Assembly: GCA_002772695.1 (NCBI GenBank)
Contig: PFDI01000022.1
Coordinates: 45,265 to 79,144 of the forward strand
Source of the DNA: Candidatus Pacebacteria bacterium CG10_big_fil_rev_8_21_14_0_10_44_54
Lineage (GTDB): Bacteria; Patescibacteriota; Microgenomatia; UBA1400; PJMF01
Reading direction: 5' to 3'
DNA length: 33,880 bases
The notes under the pieces were generated by a model. That model was not told the DNA's origin. It searched no databases and was given only the letters and a program-made list of their open reading frames with translations. Below, piece by piece: positions 8,368 through 16,741 of this stretch (position 1 is its first letter; each line of letters opens with the position of its first letter). The position numbers were made by a program, and so were the translations under genes.

Positions 8368-8897
8368 GTACTTTGCTTGAACCGCTGTGCACCAAGCTCG
8401 TCCCACTGACACATCACCGCTTCTTTCATGGTGTGAGAGAGTGTTTCCAACCGCTTCCCGGCGGAAATCAGGTCAAGCGTACTAGTTTTTTTGGGAAATA
8501 AATGAAAGGTGCGATTGCGACACGTTAGCCATGTCTCCCACAGCATTCGGGCAGTTCGCTCACCACACAAAAGTGAGATGTCGTCAAACAACCACCACTC
8601 ATCTCGCTGATTTTCGTACACATCAGGGTTGAGCGCGCGTCCAATACGAAATCGTCTGCTCTCGTATACCTTGGTGGTAATTAGGTCAAGATCATAAAAA
8701 TACTGCTTGAGAAAACCCTCGTACCCTTTTGCCATAGGGAAAACAATAAAAGTATAATCTTCAAATGCATCGTCAGCCCCATACTCACGCTCGTATAGTT
8801 TTAGTGCTGTACCGATCTGTGTGCGTACATCAGGAAGCAGATAAGAACTCCATGACGCATTGCAAAACTCGAGTAAAACCTGGGGGGTGAGTGACAT
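8364..8897 (-). CDS. HEPN-domain protein resembling the RNase domain of RnlA
   Basis: 177 aa from ATG 8897 (the track ORF begins at 8954 inside the divergent PBP gene). The mainly helical protein contains MAKGYEGFLKQYF and, about 70 residues later, CRNRTFHLFP. The latter is an R-x4-H motif (R127/H132 from the chosen start), the signature of HEPN ribonucleases. The earlier K-x-x-E sits where the RnlA toxin of E. coli has its catalytic R-x-x-E, as I recall it. Related proteins are, to my recollection, frequent in Patescibacteria. No RnlB-like antitoxin is adjacent: the neighbours are a kinase and a PBP. It could be an RNA-cutting stress or defence protein, or a non-toxic housekeeping HEPN protein. 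The start is supported by a weak AGAAG and avoidance of overlap. Confidence 0.6.
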   Translation of the reverse strand: MSLTPQVLLEFCNASWSSYLLPDVRTQIGTALKLYEREYGADDAFEDYTFIVFPMAKGYEGFLKQYFYDLDLITTKVYESRRFRIGRALNPDVYENQRDEWWLFDDISLLCGERTARMLWETWLTCRNRTFHLFPKKTSTLDLISAGKRLETLSHTMKEAVMCQWDELGAQRFKQST

Positions 8898-8910
8898 ATC
8901 TTCTGCTACA

Positions 8911-8926
8911 CTAGTAGTTCTACTAG
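8911..8926. repeat. Perfect inverted repeat between divergent genes
   Basis: CTAGTAG-TT-CTACTAG lies in the 36-bp gap between the HEPN-like gene and the first PBP1A. It could be an operator for a dimeric regulator acting on both genes, or a hairpin in a leader. No regulator is known for it. Confidence 0.6.
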
Positions 8927-8933
8927 AGCATAC

Positions 8934-11279
8934 ATGAAATTGAAGCGACCACACAAGCGGACAGAAAAAAACTTACAATCCACCATTCTTGGTTTGTTTG
9001 TTGGCCAAATCACCAGAAAAAAACCAAAAAAATTGCATTCACTGCCTGCTCGCACATCACTAGTTTTTCTACTACTTCTCGGAGTTGGTATCTTGATCAG
9101 TTTCTTATATCTTCTACGAGATTTGCCTTCTCCAACTAATTTGCAAACAAGCGAGTCCTATGCGGTTAGCTCGCAGGTTTTTGATCGCAATGGTGTACTT
9201 CTATATGAAATTATTGGTGACGAACATCGTATTCCAATTCAACTGAGTGATTTACCAGAGCACGTGCTACATGCAACTATCGCGATTGAAGATCAAAATT
9301 TTTATAGCCATTGGGGCTTTGATGTTGGCGGTATCCTGCGTGCGCTACGGGCAAACATCACTGGTGGCAAAGTACAAGGTGGCTCTACTATCACACAACA
9401 GTTGGTCAAAAATGCCTTGTTGACTCGAGAAAAAACAATAACACGCAAAGTAAAAGAAGGTGTGCTTGCTATGATCACAGAGCTCATCTACACCAAGCAA
9501 GAAATTTTAGAAATGTACCTTAATTACATTTCGTACGGTGGCAACTCTGTCGGAATCGAAGCAGCAGCGCAGACGTACTTCGACAAACCAGCCAAAGATC
9601 TCACCCTGGCAGAAACAAGCTTGCTTGCCGGTCTGCCTCAGGCACCAACAACGTACTCGCCTTTTGGTTCGACACCAGAAAAAGGCAAGCAGCGACAGCA
9701 AGCAGTTTTACGACGCATGGCAGAAGATGGCTATATAACCAAAATTGAAGAAGCAGCAGCTAGCAGCGAGCCGCTCACATTTGCCATCAGCCGCAGTGAC
9801 ATAGAAGCACCACACTTTGTATTTTATGTACGAGACTTGCTATACGAGGAGTTTGGCGTTGATATGGTCGAGCGTGGCGGACTGCGAATCACAACTACCC
9901 TTGATCTTGAGCTGCAAAAAACAGCCGAGGCCTCACTCAGCGCTGAACTTGCAACGCTCGAGCGCTACCAAGTAAGTAATGGCGCGGCAGTCGTCGTCAA
10001 ACCAAACACGGGCGAAATTCTTGCGATGATCGGCAGCAAAGACTACTTTGACAGCGAAAACGATGGTCAGGTCAACGTGACGTTAGCAGAGCGTCAACCA
10101 GGTAGTTCTATTAAGCCGCTCATGTATGCTGCAGCATTTCAAGATAAGACACTCAATCCGGGGAGCATTCTCATTGACGCGCCAACTTGCTTCACTACTG
10201 CCGGACAAAAACCCTACTGCCCAAAAAATTATGACGGCACCTTTAGTGGTCCTGTCACGGTTCGGCGCTCACTCGCCAACTCACTCAACATTACTGCTGT
10301 TAAGGCACTGCGTACCCTTGGGGTTGAACGATTTATGGAAGTCGCTACTGCACTCGGCATCACAACTTGGACCGACCCCAGTCGCTATGGCCTCTCTCTC
10401 ACCCTTGGCGGCGGCGAAGTCCGTATGATCGATATGGCGCAAGCGTTTGGCACGCTGGCAAACGAGGGAGTAAAAGTGCCACTCAGTCCAATACTTAAAA
10501 TTGAAGACTATAGGGGAAAAGTATATCGTGAGCTCGATCGAGAAAAACGCCTAGCCGACCTCGAATTTCTCACCGAGTATAACGAAAAATCTGCTGGCGA
10601 CCTCACTCGAGTAATGGATCGCGCACCTGCCTATTTAGTCAGTCATATTTTGCAAGATAATGCCGCGCGCCAATACGCTTTTGGCTTGCGTTCTGAGCTG
10701 GTTGTGCCCAATCAGATTGTCAGTGTGAAAACTGGTACTACCAACGAGTTGCGAGACAACTGGACTATTGGTTACACGCCAGAATACTTAGTGGCCACCT
10801 GGGTTGGTAATAACGATAATACACGAATGAATGGTCGAGTTGTGTCGGGAGTAACTGGCGCAGCACCAATTTTTAACGACATCATGCGATTTATTTTGCA
10901 AGATAAAGAAGCAGTTTGGCAAAACAAGCCACCCGATGTTCTTTCAGCCCAAGTCTGTGCTCACGGTATGCCACCGAGTGCAGGTGATAACTGTCAGGCA
11001 AAAGATCAGGAGCTCTACTGGGATCAAAGCATTCCTTCTCGTTCAATAGCAGTGCGAAAAAACACTTGGATCGATCCAACCACTGGCTTGCCACCAAAAC
11101 CAGGCGAACAAATCGATGGTCTTGTACTCGAGGAGCGATCAATTTTCCAGGACCCAGTCACCGATTACTACTGCTCTGACTGCTCACGAGCAACAGACGA
11201 GGAGGGCAGGGTTTTGTATGAACAACAAACTGTACCACAAGAATATCAATTGCAACCGTATACTGGCACACAACAATGA
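8934..11279 (+). CDS. Class A penicillin-binding protein (PBP1A type), first copy
   Basis: 781 aa bifunctional peptidoglycan synthase that polymerises lipid II and cross-links stem peptides outside the membrane. A basic N-terminus is followed by one membrane helix (about 42-61). The GT51 glycosyltransferase domain has the catalytic Glu in AIEDQNFYSHWG (E119) and GGSTITQQLVKN (149-160). The transpeptidase domain has PGSSIKP (S391/K394), SLN (450-452) and KTGTT (from K599). After about residue 680 a C-terminal tail carries Cys pairs (VCAHG..., CSDC) that could form disulfides or bind metal. Its stop overlaps the GH18 start as ATGA. A paralogue follows at 12630. Nothing obvious marks a -10 upstream; its promoter may include the palindrome at 8911. 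Confidence 0.95.
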   Translation: MKLKRPHKRTEKNLQSTILGLFVGQITRKKPKKLHSLPARTSLVFLLLLGVGILISFLYLLRDLPSPTNLQTSESYAVSSQVFDRNGVLLYEIIGDEHRIPIQLSDLPEHVLHATIAIEDQNFYSHWGFDVGGILRALRANITGGKVQGGSTITQQLVKNALLTREKTITRKVKEGVLAMITELIYTKQEILEMYLNYISYGGNSVGIEAAAQTYFDKPAKDLTLAETSLLAGLPQAPTTYSPFGSTPEKGKQRQQAVLRRMAEDGYITKIEEAAASSEPLTFAISRSDIEAPHFVFYVRDLLYEEFGVDMVERGGLRITTTLDLELQKTAEASLSAELATLERYQVSNGAAVVVKPNTGEILAMIGSKDYFDSENDGQVNVTLAERQPGSSIKPLMYAAAFQDKTLNPGSILIDAPTCFTTAGQKPYCPKNYDGTFSGPVTVRRSLANSLNITAVKALRTLGVERFMEVATALGITTWTDPSRYGLSLTLGGGEVRMIDMAQAFGTLANEGVKVPLSPILKIEDYRGKVYRELDREKRLADLEFLTEYNEKSAGDLTRVMDRAPAYLVSHILQDNAARQYAFGLRSELVVPNQIVSVKTGTTNELRDNWTIGYTPEYLVATWVGNNDNTRMNGRVVSGVTGAAPIFNDIMRFILQDKEAVWQNKPPDVLSAQVCAHGMPPSAGDNCQAKDQELYWDQSIPSRSIAVRKNTWIDPTTGLPPKPGEQIDGLVLEERSIFQDPVTDYYCSDCSRATDEEGRVLYEQQTVPQEYQLQPYTGTQQ

Positions 11280-12553
11280 GCTACGGTACGTTCCTCAAAC
11301 AAAAACACGAGGCACCAAAAAATCGGTATCGGAAGAAAAAATTATGGCATTGGATTGGCACACACAAGTGGCACCTAAAAATTGGAGTGCTTGGTTTTTC
11401 TCTATTTATCGCCGCTGCTTCGCTTGCGCTCTGGTGGTTTTGGGACAAACCACTCGTAACTCCACTGACTGATCTTTCTGCCTTTCGCTTTTTGCAACAT
11501 CCAGAAGCCAATCACGGACACAATAAAGTGGTATATGGTTTTCTGCCTTACTGGAATTTGAATGACACAGTCTTACAACCAGAATTAACTCACCTGTCGT
11601 ACTTCGCACTCACGATCGGAGCAGATGGACAGGTACGCTTACAAGAAGATGGCAGTATTGAGCCAGGATTCAACAAACTACGCAGCGAACAGTTGCTTGA
11701 TCTGATAAATATTGCAGCCGATCAAGACACAAAATTTGAGCTTGTTCTATCACAATTTATTGCTGATGATATCGCAGCTTTTTTGGCTTCAGAAACAGCC
11801 CAAGAGAGATTGCTTGAAACGCTCGACGGTGTTATCTTGGCCTACCCGATCAGCGGGATAAACATTGATATTGAATTAAACGGTAGTTCCAATGACAGAC
11901 AGCGTCAACAACTGGTTGGCTTTATGACTAAGTTAAGACAACACCTGGACTCCCGCTACAAAAATATATCAATTAGTATAGATGTTTATGCTGGTGCATC
12001 AAAGAATAACCAGCTCTGGGACATCCCCGCTCTTGCTCCTGTTGTAGATTACATCGTGGTAATGGCGTATGATTTTCACCGTCGCACTTCCCCCCAAGCT
12101 GGACCAGTCGCACCACTCTTTGGCGGCAGTGAACTCTGGGATAGTGATATCAATGAACATTTGAGAAGATTCTTAGAGCAAGTCCCAAGAGAAAAGATCT
12201 TACTTGGGGTACCATTTTATGGCTATGAATGGCAGACAGAAAATCGCTCTGCTCAGTCTGCCACGATCCCCGAAACTGGCTCTGCTGCCAAAATTACTCG
12301 TGTCAAAGAACTACTTTCAAAAAGTGAAGTGCTGTCAGTAGAGCAACACTGGAATGAAGATGCTCTGTCGCCATATTTGTCCTATGTCGAAGCTGGAGAA
12401 ACGTTTGTGTTGTATTATGAAGACTCGCGCTCGCTCTCATACAAACTTGACTACGTCAATCAATTAGACCTTGGTGGCATTGCTATTTGGGCACTTGGCT
12501 ATGAGGGAGACTCACGAGAGTTGTGGGATGTCATCAGTCGTAAACTGGATTAG
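11276..12553 (+). CDS. Membrane-anchored GH18-like glycoside hydrolase
   Basis: 425 aa. A basic cytoplasmic tail (about 30 residues) and one membrane helix (about 35-56) place the domain outside the cell. The TIM-barrel strands typical of GH18 are visible: VVYGFLPYW, LTHLSYFALTI, the catalytic strand GINIDIE with acid/base E200, VVMAYDFH, and a late strand GGIAIWALGYEGD. The usual DxxDxDxE is reduced to SxxNxDxE, keeping only the last Asp and the Glu. Such proteins in Gram-positive spores (YaaH-like) act on peptidoglycan; a cell-wall substrate is likely here because the gene is coupled (ATGA) to a PBP1A gene and followed by another. Activity could be low given the altered motif. Confidence 0.85.
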   Translation: MSYGTFLKQKHEAPKNRYRKKKLWHWIGTHKWHLKIGVLGFSLFIAAASLALWWFWDKPLVTPLTDLSAFRFLQHPEANHGHNKVVYGFLPYWNLNDTVLQPELTHLSYFALTIGADGQVRLQEDGSIEPGFNKLRSEQLLDLINIAADQDTKFELVLSQFIADDIAAFLASETAQERLLETLDGVILAYPISGINIDIELNGSSNDRQRQQLVGFMTKLRQHLDSRYKNISISIDVYAGASKNNQLWDIPALAPVVDYIVVMAYDFHRRTSPQAGPVAPLFGGSELWDSDINEHLRRFLEQVPREKILLGVPFYGYEWQTENRSAQSATIPETGSAAKITRVKELLSKSEVLSVEQHWNEDALSPYLSYVEAGETFVLYYEDSRSLSYKLDYVNQLDLGGIAIWALGYEGDSRELWDVISRKLD

Positions 12554-12587
12554 AAAACACTTTTGCTAATAAAAGTGCGATGTTTTC
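12553..12587 (+). terminator. Possible intrinsic terminator after the PBP1A-GH18 unit
   Basis: A 7-bp stem CACTTTT / AAAAGTG with a 6-nt loop (12558-12577) directly follows the TAG stop. An alternative outer pairing is GAAAAC / GTTTTC (12553-12558 with 12582-12587). The stem is AT-rich and the U run is short, so termination may be weak. Confidence 0.45.
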
Positions 12588-12592
12588 TCGAG

Positions 12593-12621
12593 TTGAGAGT
12601 TCGCTTAGTTCATGATACTAT
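12593..12621 (+). promoter_or_regulatory. Promoter for the second PBP1A
   Basis: TTGAGA (12593-12598), 17-nt spacer, TACTAT (12616-12621). The ATG at 12630 follows 8 nt later, so the transcript should be leaderless. The track start at 12612 lies upstream of the transcription start. Confidence 0.65.
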
Positions 12622-12629
12622 GCGGACCG

Positions 12630-15008
12630 ATGAAATCTAACAAAAGATATACTACTGAATCAAATAAGCTCAGAAAATACCTGATAGATTTTGCTGCAAC
12701 TCGCTCATTGCGCTATCGCAATACCGAAAGAAGTGCGGGCAAAAAAACAACTACTATTTTTTCCCAAAAAAAATATTGCCGAACAAAACGACTAACAAAT
12801 TTCTTAAAATTCCTTAGAGTCACAGCATTAAATGTTTCTTTCTCCCGCTCAGCAATCCTGATTTCTACAATCAAAAAGTCAGCGGTAATTAGACGAAAAT
12901 TACCAAAGCTTAGTCCAAGGGCAACAAGAAAAGTTGTCAAAACTGTACATACTACCACCCGGCCGTTTGCACTCACTTTTCGTCTCTACCCCAAACAAGT
13001 GGTCGCCACGATCCTTATTTTTGTGTCACTTTTTGCCGCGGCATACTTTGTGCATGAGTATGTTTTTCGAGATCTACCAGAAGTTGTAACTTTATACACA
13101 CAACAACCTGCGCTCACTACGCGTATTCTTGATCGCAACGGCGAAGTACTGTACCGAATTTATAAGGATGAGAACAGAACACTCATCCCGCTTAGTGAGA
13201 TTCCTGCGTCAACAATAAATGCTACGATTGCGATTGAAGATCAGGAGTTTTATCAACACCAAGGTTTTTCGGTGCGAGGTATCCTGCGCGCTTTCCTTGC
13301 AAATAAAAACAACGATGAAATACAAGGTGGATCTACAATCACTCAGCAATTGGTAAAAAATCGCCTGCTCACTCCAGAACGCACGCTACAGCGAAAAGTA
13401 CGCGAGCTCGTGTTGGCAATTATTGCCGAACAAACATTCAGTAAAGATGAAATTTTGGAGATGTATCTCAATCAAGTTGCCTACGGTGGCTCAACCTATG
13501 GTATTGAAGAAGCTTCTCAGCGATACTTTGGCAAACCGGCCAAAGAACTATCGCTTGCAGAAAGCTCACTACTAGCAGGTCTCCCCGCTGCCCCTTCTAG
13601 CTACTCTCCGTTTGGTCCTAATCCAGAATTTGCTCGCGTGCGCCAACAGGAGGTGCTGCGTCGCATGACAGAAGAAAATATGATCACGGCAGAAGAAGCG
13701 CTAGCTGCCTATCAAACTCCTCTTGCCCTTCAAGCAGATGTTGTTGATATCAAAGCACCACATTTTGTCATGTATGTAAAACAACTCTTGGCAGAAAAGT
13801 ATAGTGAGGAAGCACTACAAAATAGTGGGTTAGAAGTTATCACAACCCTCGATCTTGAGCTGCATGATGCTGCGCAACAAATAGTAAGTGATGAAATAAC
13901 AGCACTCACTCACTTGCGAATTTCGAATGGGGCGGCACTTGTCACTTCACCAAAAACCGGCGAAGTTCTCGCTATGGTAGGCAGTGCCAATTACTTTGAT
14001 ATTGCCCACGACGGACAAGTGAATGTAGCACTTCGTCCGCGCCAACCCGGCAGTTCCATCAAACCACTCACTTACTCACTCGCTCTCGCCAATGGCTTCA
14101 CACCAGCCAGCCTAATTGCAGACACACCAATCACTTTTAATATTTCTGGTAGCAAACCGTATAGTCCAAGCAACTATGATGGCAAATTTCGCGGACAAGT
14201 AACGCTGCGCGAAGCGCTGGCCTCAAGCTACAACATTCCAGCAGTGAAACTACTCGCCCAAATCGGTGTCTCAAACCTCATTACCTATGCCGAAAAACTT
14301 GGTATCACTACCTGGAAAGCGCGTGAACGCTTTGGTCTCTCGCTCACGCTTGGTGGCGGTGAAGTGCTCATGACCGAGATGGCACAGATGTATGGTGTGT
14401 TTGCTTCTGGCGGCAACCTCACACCACTCAATCCTATTTTGAAAATCACGGATCATTCTGGCAAGATTCTGTATGAGAATGCCTGCGCTCTTTACGGCAG
14501 AGACTGCCCAAAAAATCAAGTACTGGATCCAAGAGTAGCCTACCAGATAACGAGCATGCTCTCAGACAATACTGCTCGCACACCTGCTTTTGGCGGATTA
14601 TCTGCCCTCAGTATTCCCAAGCAAGAAGTGGCAGTCAAAACCGGCACAACCAATAGTCTGCGCGATAACTGGACCATCGGCTATACCAGTGATCGTGTCG
14701 TCAGTGTTTGGGTGGGAAATAATGACAACACCCCAATGAGCTATGTTGCCTCTGGAGTCACCGGGGCATCTCCGATTTGGAATAAGATCATTCGCACCCA
14801 GCTTTCAGCTGAAACGCCACATGTCTTTCCCGTGCCATACGGAGTAGTAAGAGTTCCTATCTGCAAATACACTGGAACACTGCCGTGTGCAGGCTGTCCA
14901 ACGATATACAACGAAGTATTCATATCTGGAACTGAACCGACAATGTCATGTGGCAACTGGCAGCGAAATCCCAAACCGAGTCCGTCGGGAACGCCACAAA
15001 TCCTTTAG
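12630..15008 (+). CDS. Class A penicillin-binding protein (PBP1A type), second copy
   Basis: 792 aa from the promoter-supported ATG. A long, strongly basic N-terminal region of about 120 residues precedes the single membrane helix (about 123-143); the first copy has only about 40. Then come the GT51 domain with AIEDQEFYQHQG (E203) and GGSTITQQLVKN, and the transpeptidase with PGSSIKP (S475/K478), SYN (533-535) and KTGTT (from K670). It shares long identical motifs with the first copy (for example GLSLTLGGGEV, TIGYT and VGNNDNT), so the two are tandem paralogues separated by the GH18 gene. The tail has six Cys (ICKYTG, PCAGC, MSC). The basic N-terminus may bind membrane phospholipid, nucleic acid or a divisome partner; this is a guess. 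Confidence 0.94.
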   Translation: MKSNKRYTTESNKLRKYLIDFAATRSLRYRNTERSAGKKTTTIFSQKKYCRTKRLTNFLKFLRVTALNVSFSRSAILISTIKKSAVIRRKLPKLSPRATRKVVKTVHTTTRPFALTFRLYPKQVVATILIFVSLFAAAYFVHEYVFRDLPEVVTLYTQQPALTTRILDRNGEVLYRIYKDENRTLIPLSEIPASTINATIAIEDQEFYQHQGFSVRGILRAFLANKNNDEIQGGSTITQQLVKNRLLTPERTLQRKVRELVLAIIAEQTFSKDEILEMYLNQVAYGGSTYGIEEASQRYFGKPAKELSLAESSLLAGLPAAPSSYSPFGPNPEFARVRQQEVLRRMTEENMITAEEALAAYQTPLALQADVVDIKAPHFVMYVKQLLAEKYSEEALQNSGLEVITTLDLELHDAAQQIVSDEITALTHLRISNGAALVTSPKTGEVLAMVGSANYFDIAHDGQVNVALRPRQPGSSIKPLTYSLALANGFTPASLIADTPITFNISGSKPYSPSNYDGKFRGQVTLREALASSYNIPAVKLLAQIGVSNLITYAEKLGITTWKARERFGLSLTLGGGEVLMTEMAQMYGVFASGGNLTPLNPILKITDHSGKILYENACALYGRDCPKNQVLDPRVAYQITSMLSDNTARTPAFGGLSALSIPKQEVAVKTGTTNSLRDNWTIGYTSDRVVSVWVGNNDNTPMSYVASGVTGASPIWNKIIRTQLSAETPHVFPVPYGVVRVPICKYTGTLPCAGCPTIYNEVFISGTEPTMSCGNWQRNPKPSPSGTPQIL

Positions 15009-15211
15009 AAAAGCAACAATACAACTGCCGAAATAAAAATACTAACCAAGAAAAGTATTGGTGCGGTCAAACGTTCAATCCTGTGGCGACGCCGCTCAAC
15101 AGATTTTTTTTGCTGTTTCAGAGTTCTCACCAATTCTTGCTGACGTTTGCGCGCCTCGATTTGCTCAGTCAATTCCTGGATTGCTTGCGAAGGTTTTGTT
15201 TTTTCTACCAT
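15005..15211 (-). CDS. Small coiled-coil protein with C-terminal membrane helix
   Basis: 68 aa. The first 45 residues are charged and helical (QELTEQIEARKRQQELVRTL), followed by a hydrophobic helix at about 48-68 that ends the protein: a tail-anchored layout. It begins 4 nt after the cmk stop on the same strand, suggesting coupled translation, and its stop overlaps the convergent PBP stop by 4 nt. I recognise no family. Coherent topology and tight spacing favour a real gene over a chance ORF. Confidence 0.6.
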   Translation of the reverse strand: MVEKTKPSQAIQELTEQIEARKRQQELVRTLKQQKKSVERRRHRIERLTAPILFLVSIFISAVVLLLF

Positions 15212-15215
15212 AACA

Positions 15216-15914
15216 CTACGAGCGCATTACACATACCCGAGAGACAATCATCTCTACCACTTGTTCTATACTTAGTTCGCTCGTATCTATCTCCCAAGCC
15301 TCAGGGACTCGTTTGAGCGGATCTGTCGTCCTGTGTGTATCTTGTTCGTCGCGCTGTTTGATACCTGCCAAGACTTCTTCATAGGATACGTCTTCTCCTC
15401 TGGTCAAAAGCTGCAAGTGGCGGCGCGTTGCCCGAATCACATCACTACCAGTAAGGAAAATTTTGAGCTGTGCTTCGGGAAGCACTCTGTAGGTAATATC
15501 TCTGCCTTCCATCACCACATTCTGGTCTCGCGCTATCTCTTGCTGCTTTTGTACCAAAATCTCTCGTACTTTGGCATGAGCAGCAACCTTGGAAGAGCCT
15601 GCGCTGATTGCTTCAGTACGAATTTTCCACGACATATCTGTTCCATTTACTATCACCGTAGTAAGTCGACCATCCCTCTCTGACTCAAGTGGGTTGCGCA
15701 TTTCGATTGTTGCTGTTTTGAGAAGTATTGACACCGCCGCTTCATCGGTGAGATCAATTTTTTTCTCGATTGCCAAACAAGCAGCCGCTCTATACATAGC
15801 TCCGGTGTCGACATAGAGAAAACCCAATCTATCTGCTACCAAACGAGAAACAGTACCTTTTCCGGCAGCCACCGGTCCATCTATCGCTACATGAAACGCT
15901 GTTGTGTTTGCCAT
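15216..15914 (-). CDS. cmk: Cytidylate kinase
   Basis: 232 aa, the usual size for bacterial CMP/dCMP kinase, which makes CDP and dCDP from ATP. It has the P-loop DGPVAAGKGT near the N-terminus (10-19), the VDTGAMYRA substrate segment (about 35-43), VMEGRDI and the late KQRDEQDTHR stretch in which Arg residues close the lid. The nucleotide route connects with RtpR, which reduces CTP to dCTP after a further phosphorylation. It is followed after 4 nt by the small membrane-protein gene. No Shine-Dalgarno is evident; a TGCTAGAAA extended -10-like element lies about 10 nt before the ATG but is weak. Confidence 0.96.
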   Translation of the reverse strand: MANTTAFHVAIDGPVAAGKGTVSRLVADRLGFLYVDTGAMYRAAACLAIEKKIDLTDEAAVSILLKTATIEMRNPLESERDGRLTTVIVNGTDMSWKIRTEAISAGSSKVAAHAKVREILVQKQQEIARDQNVVMEGRDITYRVLPEAQLKIFLTGSDVIRATRRHLQLLTRGEDVSYEEVLAGIKQRDEQDTHRTTDPLKRVPEAWEIDTSELSIEQVVEMIVSRVCVMRS

Positions 15915-15971
15915 AAAGACAATCTTTCTAGCACAACAATCACAGGGTCAGGTTGGACTGTGTGAAATAAA

Positions 15972-16211
15972 TTACTTCTTTGAGCGACGGACAGCTTTCT
16001 TTTTTACCGTTTTTTTCTTGGCAGCCGCCTTCTTTTTTGGCAGAGCGTACCACTCATCGGTATCTGCTGTAAGCAAACCCCCCAAGCCGACTACAATCAA
16101 AATAAGCGGCCAGAGATTCCAGAGAGAATTTGGCAACATACCAAGGTTTGAGGCGAGAAAAATGAGCCCCATAATTACTGCTGCTACTGGCCAAAATACT
16201 CGTTTGGGCAT
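15972..16211 (-). CDS. Small LiaI/LiaF-type membrane protein with lysine-rich tail
   Basis: 79 aa with two hydrophobic helices (about 6-24 and 32-48). The second reads NLWPLILIVVGLGGLL, the pattern of the LiaI-LiaF/DUF5668 transmembrane families. The last 20 residues are a repetitive basic tail (KKKAAAKKKTVKKK). Start is firm: AAGGAG lies 7 nt upstream of the ATG, and a matching promoter is at 16270-16241. The family includes envelope-stress sensors in Firmicutes, but that role is not shown here; the tail could bind DNA, RNA or acidic lipid. Confidence 0.75.
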   Translation of the reverse strand: MPKRVFWPVAAVIMGLIFLASNLGMLPNSLWNLWPLILIVVGLGGLLTADTDEWYALPKKKAAAKKKTVKKKAVRRSKK

Positions 16212-16240
16212 ACGAATCTCCTTTTTATACTTCAGAGGCC

Positions 16241-16270
16241 ATTGTAAATGATTTTTGTCTTATAATGCAA
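16241..16270 (-). promoter_or_regulatory. Promoter for the LiaI-like small gene
   Basis: TTGCAT (16270-16265), 18-nt spacer, TACAAT (16246-16241). The transcript would begin near 16234 and include the AAGGAG ribosome-binding site. Confidence 0.6.
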
Positions 16271-16276
16271 GCGTGT

Positions 16277-16708
16277 CTAGAGCAGCGCTCGCTGATCTCT
16301 CACTTCTGCTCGCTTCTTGAGATACGCTCGCTTGTCTACCTTTTTTCTTGGCTTGCCTATACCAATTACCACCTTAATTCTATTTCTTTCAAGTTCAAAT
16401 GCGAGTGGAACGAGCGCGCGATTTTTGTCTTTGTTAAAACTCTGCAGAGCCAATAATTCGCTTTTTTTGAGCAACAACTTGCGTGTTTGTTGTGGTTCAT
16501 AGTCTGGTACTGTAGCAAATTTGTATGGTGAAATAAGCGCGTTGAGCAAAAAAGCTTCACCATCTAAAATCTGAACAAAACTGCCGACCAAACGTGCCTG
16601 ACCCAATCGCACACTCTTGACTTCATGCCCGCTTAGGACAATGCCTGCGACAAACTTCTCACTAATCTCGTACTCAAATCGCGCTTTGCGATTACCTACT
16701 AATTGCAT
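16277..16708 (-). CDS. smpB: SsrA-binding protein SmpB
   Basis: 143 aa. Binds tmRNA and brings it to stalled ribosomes for trans-translation. Clear family motifs: NRKARFEYEI at the N-terminus, GIVLSGHEVKSVRLGQARLVGSF (about 27-49), the YEPQQTRKLLL segment, ALVPLAFE, and the basic C-terminal tail with KKVDKRAYLKKR that is known to enter the mRNA channel. Length is slightly below the usual 150-160 aa. The ssrA gene itself is not seen in the window. A -10 box lies 9 nt before the ATG, so the mRNA would be nearly leaderless. Confidence 0.97.
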   Translation of the reverse strand: MQLVGNRKARFEYEISEKFVAGIVLSGHEVKSVRLGQARLVGSFVQILDGEAFLLNALISPYKFATVPDYEPQQTRKLLLKKSELLALQSFNKDKNRALVPLAFELERNRIKVVIGIGKPRKKVDKRAYLKKRAEVRDQRALL

Positions 16709-16717
16709 ACTAGGGGT

Positions 16718-16723
16718 AGTATA
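16718..16723 (-). promoter_or_regulatory. -10 box for smpB
   Basis: TATACT, 9 nt before the ATG at 16708. No good -35 hexamer was found at 17 or 18 nt. One of the near-leaderless set described in the findings. Confidence 0.5.
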
Positions 16724-16741
16724 CCGCGAGAGAGAAATTAC

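Noticed and set aside
16261-16266. Plus-strand TATAAT
   Set aside because: No plus-strand gene follows; it overlaps the -35 of the minus-strand LiaI-like promoter and is probably coincidental.
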